A stretch of 64,000 nt of DNA, taken from NCBI GenBank assembly GCA_035578155.1, contig JAPWDM010000007.1:35748413-35812412 (forward strand), given 5' to 3'. Source of the stretch: Brachynemurus nebulosus. Taxonomy: Eukaryota > Arthropoda > Insecta > Neuroptera > Myrmeleontidae. The position numbers and the translations under genes are program-made. Positions 41,237 through 53,258 of this stretch are shown one piece after another. Positions within the stretch are counted from its first letter, which is position 1; every line of letters starts with the position of its first letter. The notes below the pieces were generated by a model that saw nothing but the letters and a program-made list of their open reading frames with translations, did no database searches and was not told where the DNA came from.

Positions 41237-42819
41237 AATATTAAACAGTTTATGCAAACAAAATTACACTAATGTTCACACTATTGCCTACATAAATGAT
41301 TACTTAATTAGACTATCTTCGATTAATTTTCACAAAATATATTCAAACTAGAATCAGAAATTGTAATCATGGGACTGAACATTTAAATAAATTTTTTATT
41401 TTTAGTATGGCACGTGAAAAACATGCTTCGGAAAACTCTTAGAACCGAAATAAATAAACATAATATTTAATCGAAATTTACAAATTGAAAAATTTTATAC
41501 TGTAATTTACGAAACCAAAGTCACCGGGATCCCGACCGAGGTGATGGAATTAAGCTTCCCGGAAAACCGAAAAGACGTTTATGTCCCCTTTAGATCAAAC
41601 ACAAATCGAATTAAAACATTTGTTTTGGAATTTCCACAAAAGTTCAAATAATTCCACCCTTAAATTTATATTATTTTCAAGACGGGAGTGCATGTTACAT
41701 TGCCTATATTGAAAGTAAGTATATAATTATTAGGTAAATAAAGATTTTTTTTCGAGCGAAAAGCGAAATTTATTTTGATTAACGTCAATAAACCGGGAAA
41801 ATTCGTTTGATTAGACGATGAAAATTTCCTTAATAGTTATCCCACCCGGTTTTTCGTACACGAAACAGGCACAATTATACAGTAATCTGTGATTTGACAC
41901 TTTTAACAATTATTAAAAGGATATTGTTGTAAAAAGTGATCACATTTACACAAAATTCACAAAAATAATTATATAAAAAAAAAAAAAAAAACAATAATCA
42001 CCTAAAGAGACCACATTGGTTTAACAGCATTTTCGTTTTATAATAATTTTTTTTCAAATATTTTCTTGTATAATGTAAGTTAATATCAAATTTATAACAA
42101 TTAAATTCATAAGATAAAAAATTTTTCAATTATACGGGTCGTATTCGTTCACACTGTGCAAAAAAATTTTTTTGTTATTTATATTCCCGAAAAAAAAGTG
42201 TTGTCACAGTCAAAAAAATTTTTTTTTTATTTTACATGTCCCGTGCTTGTTACTTGACTCAGTTTTTAGATAAACATTTCGCCTTAATAAGGAATAAAAT
42301 CAATTGAACTTTAATTTCAGTGTCTACAAATAGATGGCGCTTCAAATGCTCCACACACCCAAAACTTGTCCTTTCGCTGATTGCAAACATAATAAAATTG
42401 TAGTAAGCATGACTCGTCGACATTAGACAGATTTTCACACAGTGTGCTCGTTGTTCTCGGTGTGTGGCTGGCCTGTGTGTCTGTGTCGATCGTTTACTTT
42501 CGAATGCACCGTGTAAAATATCCAAACCGTATGTTTATACCGTTTATACCGTTCGACTTTGAGTGGTATAGTTCGCTCGTAGTCCTTAAACCATTGCCGC
42601 CTAGAAATACCATATTAATGTGTTTATATGCATGCTATAACTGTATACATGCTCATGTGGGTGTGCTGTGTGTACTGTTACAACCGTTTTTGACAATACG
42701 ATCGGTCGTGTTCGATCGAAACGGCATATCGTTACCGTTCTGTCTTAACCACGTATCTTAAAAACGAAAGTTTTCAGAACTCATTAAAAACATCACTATC
42801 GGCCGGTTTTACATTCACA
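41237..42819. other. Upstream region of the CUB gene, no coding exon recognised
   Basis: Bases 42310-42770 are less AT-rich than their surroundings, with CpG-containing motifs (ACTCGTCGACATTAG, GTGTCGATCGTTTAC). This could be a promoter or non-coding first exon of the CUB gene, but no signal proves it. Open frames on both strands there (88 and 105 aa) overlap one another and look like no known protein. Confidence 0.4.
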
Positions 42820-43145
42820 TTTAAAGTTTTAACTTTTTTTCTTCGATTGAGATTCACGGTACGGGCAATACCTTCTAGTTTAATAAGCTTTTTGGTTTTT
42901 TTGATTTCAAGCACTGTGAAGGTCGCTATCACTGCAGCAGTGGGGGAACTTTTTTTTTTGAAGCCTTGGGAAATCGCGAATAACTCTCTGAATTTTCAAT
43001 TTTTTGGTCCAAAAATTTTTTCATGAATTTATTATATATCAACGAATATATTCGTAAAATATTAAAACATTCCATACAGTAGTTTTCTTTAAAATAATTC
43101 CCAAAAATCACCTTTTTTTAAGGCGGTCACACTAGTGGTCCCCCT
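42820..43145. mobile_element. Truncated inverted copy of TTAA MITE family C
   Basis: Reverse-complement similarity to the first 300 bp or so of 47170-48025. Landmarks are CACTGTGAAGGTCGCTATCAC and the end GGTCACACTAGTGGTCCCCC. The end is followed by TTGA rather than TTAA. The other end is missing. Confidence 0.7.
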
Positions 43146-43233
43146 TGACTCTGCTTCAGTTTTACTTTTAAACATATTTCTCTAGTGCTTAAAAAAGTAT
43201 CGATATTCGTTTAAATTACATGGTCGGTCAAGG

Positions 43234-43803
43234 GGTCGGAAAACGAAATTTCATACAGGGCCGTGGAAAAAAAAGCGGGCCCCGGGAATAAACTACATTC
43301 TTTTAAAAAATTCTTCCGCAAAGAATAAGTTATGAGCAAAAAAAACCTTTTTTCCTGGGCTCTCTACCGACAGTTACGGGCCCCCTCCTCAAACCCGGGC
43401 TCCGGGGTTAGAACCCCAGCTACCCCACCCTCTCGTTGGGTCTGATTTCATATTACACAATCTAATATTATTCTAGTTAATGACGGTGGAAATAATTCGG
43501 GGCTATAAGAAATCTATCCAAGTGGTCGGAAAACGACATTTCATACAAGGCCGTGGAGAAAGAAAGCGGGCCCCGCGAATAAACTACATTCTTTTAAAAA
43601 ATTCCTCTCCAAAGAATAAGTTATGAGCAAAAAAAATTTTTTTCCTGGGCCCTCTACCGACATTTACGGGCCCCTTCCTCAAACCCGAGCCCCGGGGCTA
43701 GAACCCCAGCTACCCCACCCTCTAGTCGGGCCTGATTTCATATTACACGACCTAAAATTAAAGAATTGATTTCAAATATTTCTCTAATGTTTAAAAAAGT
43801 GTC
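43234..43803 (+). repeat. GC-rich tandem repeat, period 290 bp, two copies plus a fragment
   Basis: GGTCGGAAAACGA starts at 43234 and 43524. Both copies continue with AGCGGGCCCCG, CCGACA(G/T)TTACGGGCCCC and GAACCCCAGCTACCCCACC. A flanking motif, TTTCTCTA(G/A)TG(C/T)TTAAAAAAGT, occurs at about 43176 and 43777. Base composition is much richer in G+C than the surroundings. No conserved open frame was seen. Confidence 0.8.
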
Positions 43804-44539
43804 GACTGGGCGAATTAACCCACTTTGGAGCTCTAGATTTTTTTTTACCGGGCCCATCCAACTCCCCATTTGTCTATTCTATGCGGTGATCCGGTCCTAA
43901 GTATTCCGTATTATTTTGAGAAGAAGGAGAAATAAACCAATTTTCGTAAGCTACTAGTAATATGATTTTTAAAATAATATCATAATATAGTACAGCACAT
44001 TTCAAGAATCGCAGTCCATGCTGCAGGTCTTACGACCGTAGAAAGCATCTGTAGTCTTTTAAAACAAAAACTATAAAAGTTACGTTAGAAGGAATTTTGG
44101 TTTAACCAAATAAAAATAGCTTTATTACAAATTATTTGACTTAATCAAGCTATAGTATTGCTACGGAACACTAATTTTGTAAGCCCGACTCACTTATGAC
44201 CGTTTTATTTTACTATACATATGTATATTACTAAGTTATATACAATTCATTTTGATCTAGTATCATCTTTCGGTCACTTTAAAAGTCGTAAAATGCCTAA
44301 AATTAGGAGAAAAAATACATTTCGATGGTGGTAACGCTGGGTAGCACTTATTATAAGAATTCCAAAAAGTTTTACCGTTAATGTATCTGTTGGTAACAAC
44401 TGAAATATAATAATAAAGGGGTTTGATATCCGTTTTTCGAATTTTTTTCGTTTAATAAATGGGAAACATCATCTACATCATTACTTTTAGCGAATTTCTG
44501 AATTGGAAATTTAGTTATTCATATTTTAAATGATTAACA

Positions 44540-44790
44540 TTTGACAGGTTTACTTTGTAAAAATCCATATTACAAAATATGAGAATAATTTATTTTGATA
44601 CTTTTCACTAAATTAAATTATTCGATTACGAGCTAGCTTTCGAGTAATTAATCCATCATCAGATAAAAATTGTGTTTTAACTGATGATGAGATAATTACT
44701 CGAAAGTTAGCTAGTGTTTTAATTGATGATAAGATAATTAATCGAACAATTTAATTTAGTGAAAAGTGTCAAAAATAAATTGTACAGTTG
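44540..44790. mobile_element. Foldback element related to 80-300
   Basis: Outer arms (about 44600-44632 and 44742-44775) are inverted (TTTTCACTAAATTAAATTATTCGATT and its complement). The loop holds three versions of a TGATGATG...CGAA motif on both strands. The left segment ACTTTGTAAAAATCCATA matches ACTTTGTGAAAATCCATA at about 100, tying it to the first foldback. Confidence 0.65.
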
Positions 44791-45626
44791 ATCCTTTTTT
44801 TGTGCGGTGAATAGGGACCGCATAAAAAAAATCCCATGAAAAATGCGGTTAGTCGGGACCGCATAAAAAAAGTTTCATCGAAAAAACATCACTCAAAACG
44901 CTCAAAACTTAGAAATTTCCTTAGAAGTTGCTTCTATAAAACAAGATAAAGTGTTAATTTACACGTAGAAACAATTTATTTCAATTTTATAATATTATAA
45001 AAATTTTGAAAAATACATCTGTAACAAAAATTAAATGATGCAATAATTTATGTTCTTATGCAATGTATTGATTAAATGCTTCAAAGCCGTTAAAAAGTAT
45101 TTTTATCAAAGAGAGTTATTATAATAAATACTTAAGTTTCTTATTGTCTCTTGATTTTGATTTATATTATGCATTTTAATGGCCATTTTTTTTTAAAATC
45201 GCATAAAAAACAGTTCAGCTGTATTCTAGCAACCAATTTCGGTAACTTTTAACAATTTTTGACGTGTTTGAAATAATATAGCACGCTCGAAATAACGCCA
45301 TCTGGCTTAGCACACACGTATACACCGGTGTAAATGGTGTAGCACGTTACAGTGTATGGTGTATATGGTCTATAGTTAGAGGTGGCGAATTGATGTTTCT
45401 GTTTGTGTACGTACGATAAATCACTTGCCGGTGCAATAAATACCACCGACAGTGGCGATTCCAGTCTATGGTAACTGGCTATGCACTATTAATTATTTAT
45501 AACCAAAAAAAAAGAAAGAAAAAATTATTATAATTTTATGGTTGGTCTCCTGTTTGAATATTTTAATAGTCATTTATAAATTTTTGGACGTATAATAACA
45601 CCGACAGATAAGTATGGGCTTCCAGC

Positions 45627-46348
45627 TGGACAGCGATTCTTGAAAAGTGAAGTGAAGTGGAATGAAATGAAATGAAATAGCTGAGAACAGAACTAAAGGA
45701 AATATATTTTTATAAGTTTGGTAGATATACATTATTGTGATAATGGGCACTCTATCGACGAAATTGATTACTAATAAGAGGAGGTTACATATTATGTGGA
45801 ATTTAAAAAATAAAATTTACAAATATTCACCAATTTTATTGCCATCTTTCGTCCATTCCGTTTGCGTTCGTTGTGATTTTTGAGTAGCTAGCTGTGCTTC
45901 ATATTAACTGTTTTAATTTTTTACTTTTTTTCTTGTATTTTTTTTTATTTAAATTATATATTTTCCTTTTTAATAGTAGTTAATAGTAAAAATAAAATTT
46001 CGACATAACCTTGTTTTGTAGTGGTAGTGTTTGTTTTTGTTTACTTAGTAATTTGATTTATTTTTTCATTAATTCATTTTAAAATTCTCTCCTCCGACGG
46101 ATTCAGCTCGATCTTGCATTCTCCTCCACCGGTTTGATTTCTCTGTTTAAAATATGTAACCGGAAATGAAAACTGTGTACCGTAAATAATACCTCCTTTT
46201 ATTAGTAATCAATTTCGTCGATAGAGTACCAATTATCACAATAATGTATACCTATCAACTTATAAAAATATATTTCCTTTATTTCTGTTCTCAGCTATTT
46301 CATTTCATTCCATTCCACTTCACTTCACTTTTCAAGAATCGCTGTCCT
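45627..46348. mobile_element. Foldback or TIR element with about 165-bp arms
   Basis: Arms 45627-45793 and 46186-46348 are reverse complements (landmarks ACAGCGATTCTTGAAAAGTG and GAAATTGATTACTAATAA). The spacer is about 390 bp with no gene. A fragment, TTTCAAGAATCGCAGTCC at about 43999, resembles the arm end. Target duplication not determined. Confidence 0.7.
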
Positions 46349-46945
46349 GCAGGTATTCAGTTTTGTTTTCGAAATTTTTCAAAAGCTATTAAAATAGAGA
46401 AACAGAGAAACAGAATTTTCATCTCCACTTTCGTATACGCGAAATTTTTCGAAACGCAGTTTGGTTGTAAATCCTTATAAATTCAGTAAGTCCTGTTACG
46501 TGACAATTGAGTTAAGTAGTGAGCCCTAGATACTCTGGAAGAGGTACGAAAAACATTTTCGTGATCGATTTTCCAGTAAAATGCACTTACCTCGCCTAAA
46601 GTAATCACATTATTTATAGCTTACCTTGAAGCTTACACTCATAATATCGTTAGAACTACCTTATAACCGACAAACACTTTTTGAAATTTAAATTTTACAT
46701 TAACGAGAAATTTCTTATAAATTATTAATACAACAATTCACCTAGATACAAGGTATACTCGCCGTGAAAATTAAGTTAACACTATATTTTGATTTTTTAG
46801 CACGCCAAAGTAAAAAAACTTTTTCACATTAGAAAAATTAATATTTAACTTTTAAATTAGAATTGAAGTAAATTGAGCGAAATCTATTGATATCAAGAAA
46901 TTACAAATACTGAAAATTTTTTGTTTTTGTTTTTGAACGAAACTT

Positions 46946-48255
46946 TTCTAGATATTTATTTAATTCAATACCAATAATACGAATCCTTACCGAAAAAAAA
47001 TTGACCATCCCAATTTTGAGAAAAACGATTTCAAAGTTTTGTAATTTTAACACGGGCTGTTATGGGAAAACTCTATTTTTTTTTTTTTTTGAATAAAATA
47101 AAAACGTGTCAAAGGAATTTGATAAAAATTTAATATGTTATAAAATACAAAGTTACAAACCATATTTAAGGGGGACCACTAGGGTGACCGCCTGAAAAAA
47201 AGGTGATTTTTGGGAATTTTTTAAAGGAAACTACTGTATGGAATGTTTTAATATCTTAGGGATATATTCGTTGATATATAATAAATTCATGATAAAATAT
47301 TTGGACCAAAAAATTGAAAATTCAGTGAGTTATTCGCGATCTTCTAAGGCTCCAAAAAAAAAGTTCCTCCACTACCTGCAGTGATAGCGACCTTCACAGT
47401 GCCGAAATCAAAAAAAAAACCAAAAACCTATTAAACTAGGTGTTGCCCGTGCCATGAACCTCAATCGAAAAAAAGTTAAAATTTAACAAAATACATATTT
47501 TAACAAATTTTAACAAATTTGATGATTTCTGGCCTGCAAAAATTACATTTTTTATTCGATCGGAAAACTGGAGGTTCATGGCACGAAGAAACATAAATAA
47601 AAAAAACTGCAATAAGAATCAAATCGATCGGATGATTTGTCTTCGAGTTATAACTGCAGCAAATTTGAAAAATGTAGTTTTTCTTTACTTTACCTTTTAG
47701 TTTTAATCACTGAGAATTTTTACTAAAATTATTTACGATGTACTCACTATAACGGTCATAGTAAAACTAGATGAGTCGTTTAAATGTGCCAGGGTCTAGC
47801 TTCTCCACAACATGTGACTGGCAGCCACGTCCAGAAGCTGCCGAACTATCAACCTTCATACATTTCTCAATACCTCAAAGTTAACAATGAAAATCAGTAT
47901 CCGCTCTTCGGATGGCTGTAACACAAAAACTATTTGAGATATGCACATGAAATTTTAGTATAGACTATCGAAACATGCAAAAGAAATTTTCCAGTTTTTT
48001 CAAAATGTCACACTAGTGGCCCCCCTTAATAAGAAATAAATATTATTCACCACGCCGTTTTTGAAATATAATTTATAGACATCACTTTACAACGTTTTTA
48101 CCACGCTTCTTCAACAATGTTTTCATATTGCTACAGCATAAGTGCGCGGGAATTAAAAAAAACAAGTGGTTATTTAATTTTTGATAAAAGCAATTTTTTT
48201 TTTTTGAGATATACTTTTGTACCTTACTATCCCAGCGCAACTATGTTAAGAAATT
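46946..48255. repeat. Dispersed repeat interrupted by MITE C
   Basis: Second copy of the 4933-5390 repeat, split at TTAA by the element at 47170-48025. Removing the insert restores colinearity with the other copy (CATATTTAATAAGAAATAAA). Confidence 0.85.
47170..48025. mobile_element. TTAA-flanked MITE family C (856 bp) with a demonstrable empty site
   Basis: Ends GGGGGACCACTAGGGTGAC and GTCACACTAGTGGCCCCCC, flanked by TTAA at 47166-47169 and 48026-48029. The unfilled target is at 5148-5151 in the paralogous repeat. A truncated copy is at 42820-43145. No transposase frame. Confidence 0.9.
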
Positions 48256-50649
48256 GAAGCTAAAAGTATGCTCTAAAAAGTATGACACACACCTGACACA
48301 AATTTTTTTTTTTTCAAAATTCTTCGCGTTCATTTAATATTTTCGGTTTAACTTAATTTCATTTGTGAGTATACAGTGTTTTTACTGTGCTCAGTGATCC
48401 ATTAGAATTCTTATGGGTCCCTGGGGGAAATAAATTTAAGATTTTAATTACCTAAATAATGAAAAAAATCAGGAGTTATTTTTATTTACAAAATAAATTT
48501 CTGCTTCAACAACATTCCAATATCATCTTGATTGCGGGGAATCCCACACATTTCTGTGTGCATACTCAATATTGATTGATTCAATCGCCACTGAGACACC
48601 ACCACGTTCACATGAGGATGTAATAAAAATTAGGATGAAGCATTTAAGTGTGTTATTTAACCTTATATAACATTATGTGGTATTAGCTCAAGGCCAATTC
48701 GTTTTTATATTATTTTTTGATCAATAGTGAATGCAACGTACTCTAAACTCATTTTTTTTTTATCTTGAAAGCTTTTGTTTCAATCTGCATGTTAATAACA
48801 CTTTTTAATTACAAGTATCTGTATAATTTTAACCCTTTGCAGACGTTAAGTGATTTTTGGTTGGGCAAAAACGTATGTATGGGCCCGCGTCATCTGCAGG
48901 TATGAGTATGACGTGTACACGTATATACATATACAGGGTGGAAAGTAAATAACTCTCGTAATTTGCAGAGGGCACTCTGTAGAGACTAAAACCACAGGAA
49001 TTTTTTCGGAATTAATAGTTTGAAAAATACGAAAATTAACTGGCTCCTAAAGTACTGCCCTAACTAAATTATGCATAAATACCTTCTTAGTATCTATCAA
49101 AAGTAAAAAATGATTTTATTGACTAAAAAAAATTCAGTAAAATTTTGTAAACATGTTTATGTGATAAAAGTGCTTCCCAGATGCCGTTTCTTTTTTTAAA
49201 CAGAAAATTTATCTTAAAACATGAGATGGTTAGAGCCGGATTAAAAGAAAATTATAAGGGCCCCTTTTTTGACCCATATTTAGTATCAATTTTTTGTCTG
49301 TTAGAAAACACTTTTGTCTCAAATTTATTTATGCGCTAGCATGGTAAAATTTAATGTGCTAACACGACTTTTATCACACTCTTATGCATATATGTTATAG
49401 TTTAATTCTTGTTGTCGTACTCTTTCATTTGCGCATCTGACCCGCAACCTTATGTTGCTTGGGCGGTATCTGTAAAAACTTCGAATCTGTAAGAACTTTA
49501 TGATGCATACAAAAATGATTGCCAACAATATATTCTAATACTAAAGATAGTGAAGTAACAAAATGATGAATTAAACGGTGACATCCCCGTCCACTAACAC
49601 AGTGTAATGAATACTACTTGCTGCTTGTAACACAGTCTAATGGATCAAGGTGCTTGGTCCGACCCGTCCGACCAAGTTGCTTGCAGGTGACTTGCTATGA
49701 GTGAGGTACATTTCAACAGCGTTCACAACACACACGACCTTCTTTCTATTTTTTTCTTTCTACTATTAGCAAATAGCATTTCAAATATTATAATACAGCA
49801 TGGTAATTTTTGTAAGAAAAACAATTAAAAAATATTTTTTTGTCGGCAATGGAACTTTTTACTGTGCTGTTTTACAAATTTTACAGAGCTAATATTAAGG
49901 AAACAATATTTTATCCTTTAAATTTTCTATGATTAATTATAATTTTTATATTTTTACCGTACAAAATTGAATATGTTCGCCTTTTACACGTCGATTGTAG
50001 TGCTGAGCACAGTAATTTTTATATGAATTTTCTCTTCGTGTAGTATTCAATAAACACTCGGTTTTTCGACACTTTTGATTCGTGTATTATATATGTACGT
50101 GTTTGATTCGTAACTGTAGGTACCAAGTTTGCTTAAAGTTTTTATGGAATTAGTTAGAAAAGTTTCGTTTGCGAAACTTTTTTCACGTTTATTTATTCGA
50201 TTTTACGATTTTAATTGGAAGATTTTCATTTGACTCAAATAAAAATATTTTATGTTTAACGTGTTTGATTATTTTATTTACTTAAGTTGATTAATTTTCT
50301 TTTCATCAGAGAGGCGATTCAACTGAATATGTTTGGACGTAATAAATAAGTAGTTTTTTGGGCACAAAAGTGTACCCGAAATTTTCTCAAACTAGCGCTT
50401 GTTAGTTGATTGAAATTTTCTTATTTATTTTGGAATTTTGCAAAATGAATCCAATCTTAGAAACGTCTTTAAGGGACAAAATACATCAACTGTTAGCCTG
50501 CTTCCGAATCATCCAGCTTTTGTTGCAATTATTGGACAACTTGGACGATTCGAAGAAAATCGTTTGATGGATATTTTCCAATAATTTAGTGATTAAGGGG
50601 TAACATCACCTTATGTTTACCAAAGGTCATATTCTCAATCTTAAGGTAG
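48256..50649. other. Intergenic DNA, no gene recognised
   Basis: Mostly AT-rich. Includes TATACAGGGTGGAAAGTAA near 48931, a start often seen in dispersed insect repeats, but its partner end was not found. No frame above chance length with protein-like composition. Confidence 0.5.
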
Positions 50650-50823
50650 TAAAATTAAAAGACAATTGTTTACTTGGCTAATACCACTTTATTTAAAGTT
50701 TTTAAATATCTGTGACATGTTTCGGACCCATATGGCCATATGGGTCCGAAACATGTCACAGATATTTAAAAACTTTAAATAAAGTGGTATTAGCCAAGTA
50801 AAAAATTGTCTTTTAATTTTAAA
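50650..50823. mobile_element. Near-perfect 174-bp palindrome, foldback family of 8.9 kb
   Basis: Arms of about 85 bp meet at ATATGGCCATAT (centre about 50737), so the whole could form one hairpin. Shared with the PEX5-intron foldback are ATACCACTTTA, GACATGTTTCGG and the adjoining GGAATACCATAAAGTAACGC (50825 onward). No spacer and no coding sequence. Confidence 0.85.
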
Positions 50824-50867
50824 ATGGAATACCATAAAGTAACGCTCAAATCTATCAAATATCTTAA

Positions 50868-51530
50868 GGTAGTAGTCTGGTAACTCGCGCTGTTTTTCAT
50901 GCCTATTTTTACGGGCATTTTTTTCTGAGAAAGAACAAATGAAAAGTTTTGAATTTTTAATATGTTTTTATTTACATCTTAAGGTAACAAAAAAAAGTCA
51001 TTTCTTTCGAAGTTCGCCATTTTGTGATTTTTCGATAACATTTCATAATTCTAGTTCCGACCAGAATGACATATCTATAGATTAAGACTAATTAAGAATT
51101 TTTGATTTCAGATGTCGCCAAGAGTCAAAATCACCAGGGTCATCCACGTGCTTTTTTTTGAGGCGCCAACTTCAAGTGATAATAATAATAATAAAACAAA
51201 ATTTATACACCCCACTAATACATTATTCACTTCATTTTTATAATATAAATAGCTTCACCTAAAAGAAGAGTTTTAGTTGTGTTTTTCATCTGATGATGGC
51301 GTAATTGCCGAAAGTCGACTCGTGTTTATACGATTTTTGTTGTGAAAAGTGACAAAGCAACGATCCCATGTCTTTTAAAATTTATTTTATTCAAAAAAAA
51401 TTTTTTTTGTTACCTTAAGATGTAAATAAAAACATATTAAAAATTCAAAACTTTTCATTTGTTCTTTCTCAAAAAAAAGATGCCCCTAAAAATAGGCATG
51501 AAAAACAGCGCGATTTACCAGACTACTACC
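50868..51530. mobile_element. TTAA-flanked MITE with 130-bp inverted arms (663 bp)
   Basis: Ends GGTAGTAGTCTGGTAACTCG and CGATTTACCAGACTACTACC, flanked by TTAA at 50864-50867 and 51531-51534. Inverted arms extend about 130 bp, to TTACATCTTAAGGTAAC and its complement. The middle contains CTGATGATGGCGTAATTGCC followed by GAAAG (about 51292). Confidence 0.85.
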
Positions 51531-51534
51531 TTAA

Positions 51535-52774
51535 ATATGTTTAATCCTTTAATTTTTATTTAGTTGACTTCAAGTTGTAATTGTAGCTTGAGTTGAAAAT
51601 TTAAGAAATTTTTTCTTTAAATCGCGTCCACGAAAGCTCTGGAAATAAGTAAGTTAAGCTAAGATTAAGTATCCTACAAACCAGTTCCATTTTTACAGTG
51701 TAAGTAGTTGTTACCCAAAAAAAAAGTCAAGAAAAAAAAAGAATTATATTCGTTCTGATGATTGTGTTAAGACTGAAAGTCACTTCACGTAATCATATTA
51801 TCTATTTTTTGATGAAACAGTGACAAAGAGAAGATTTAGAAAGAAAAGTGATTTCGAAAACAAACATTCGACAATTGGCATCTAGTAGTTTTGTAATTCC
51901 CGGCGCTTCAACCATCACAAGGCTCTCAAGTTAATCATTTAAGATAATCTTTACCGGTTTTGTGTAAGCTTTGAGCATTTACTTCAAATAAGGAAATATC
52001 TTAATTAAAAATAATTTATTTTCAAAAGTAAATAATGTTTATAAATCAAATCGAAATAGGAATCAGTTGGCATATTGGCATGCAAAAAAAAACATTTCAA
52101 TTATTTAAAACGTTATTTTAAATATTTAATTATCGACTGTCGGAAAATTAGGTCAGTCAATCAGAGAATTAAAACGTAAATAGTATCTTTTTTCTGTGCT
52201 AGAGTATATACAAGTACCTATATGTATACGTAGAGTGTACGTATGTAAATTTAATAAATCATTATAGAAGAGACAGTGATTAAGTACATATGTTTCAAAA
52301 TGAATTACCCATAAATTGTATACAGAGCTAATTTTCTATTGAGATATAAACTTGACGGTTAAGCTTTTGTTAAGCGTTCACCGGCCGAGGGTTGTCCATT
52401 CGTTGAGGTAAACTCGTTTCGCGTCAACGATAAAAATGTTTTTAAAATCCATTCGACGAAAAAGCTCCAAAAAAGTTTCAAAAATAAATATTTTGAATTT
52501 TTATTTTAAATTTTTTCCAGTTTTTTCGTCATGATTTTTGCTTTGTTTTTTGTTGTGCATTTTTAAAATTTTTTAATTTTACTTTCATTTTGCGAAATTG
52601 CGAAATTTGCTGGAAACGAGGGGACCCATTTTTATCAAACCTGTCCCACAATTACCAACTTTCGAAGTGGGTTTTAAAGATTTTTATTTTCCTTCTGGAA
52701 ATCTTGGAATATCTTGAAAATGGTTGAAATTATAAGCTTTCGAGTAAAAAAAAAACCGCATTAACTGTCGTGAG
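51535..52774. other. Intergenic DNA, no gene recognised
   Basis: AT-rich, with chance frames only. Contains TTCTGATGATTGTGTTAAG and then ACTGAAAG near 51756, another member of the loop motif described for the foldbacks. Confidence 0.5.
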
Positions 52775-53250
52775 TAGTGATGTCAGATGATTAATCGATT
52801 AATCGGTTTAGTCGACTAATTCTGTTTACATTAAGCCATTTGTTAGTCGACTATTTTATCTTTGATTAAATGACTAAAATAATTAATTTTTTTAAAATGA
52901 CTAAAAACAACTAATTTAACAATTTTTCTCTACTATTTATTGGACTTCAAAAAATGAAAACTAAAAAATTATCTGTTTCCATGATATTTCACTTTTATGT
53001 GATTAACACATTGTGATATATCATCCTTTTTTTTCCTTAAAAGAAAAATATTAAAGGTTAAAAATTAAATTCAAAAGAGAACCTCGTTTTTTAAAGAGTT
53101 ACAGAAGTTACTCTATTCATGAATTCGATTAAAAATTTACTCGATTAGTCGACTATTCCATGCTCGATATTTTCGACTAATGACTAATTTTGTCTGAAAA
53201 ATAATCTTAGTCGATTAATCGACTAATTGCTCCTCGGTTCGACATCACTA
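52775..53250. mobile_element. hAT-type MITE (476 bp)
   Basis: Starts TAGTGATGTCAGATG and ends TTCGACATCACTA (inverted TAGTGATGTC). It is flanked by GTCGTGAG (52767-52774) and GTCGTGGG (53251-53258), an 8-bp duplication with one mismatch. ATTAATCGATTAATCG and GTCGACTA motifs fill both subterminal regions. No transposase. Confidence 0.85.
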
Positions 53251-53258
53251 GTCGTGGG

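Noticed and set aside
42259..42761. 88- and 105-aa frames on opposite strands upstream of the CUB gene
   Set aside because: They overlap each other, resemble nothing, and sit in a less AT-rich stretch where chance frames are longer.
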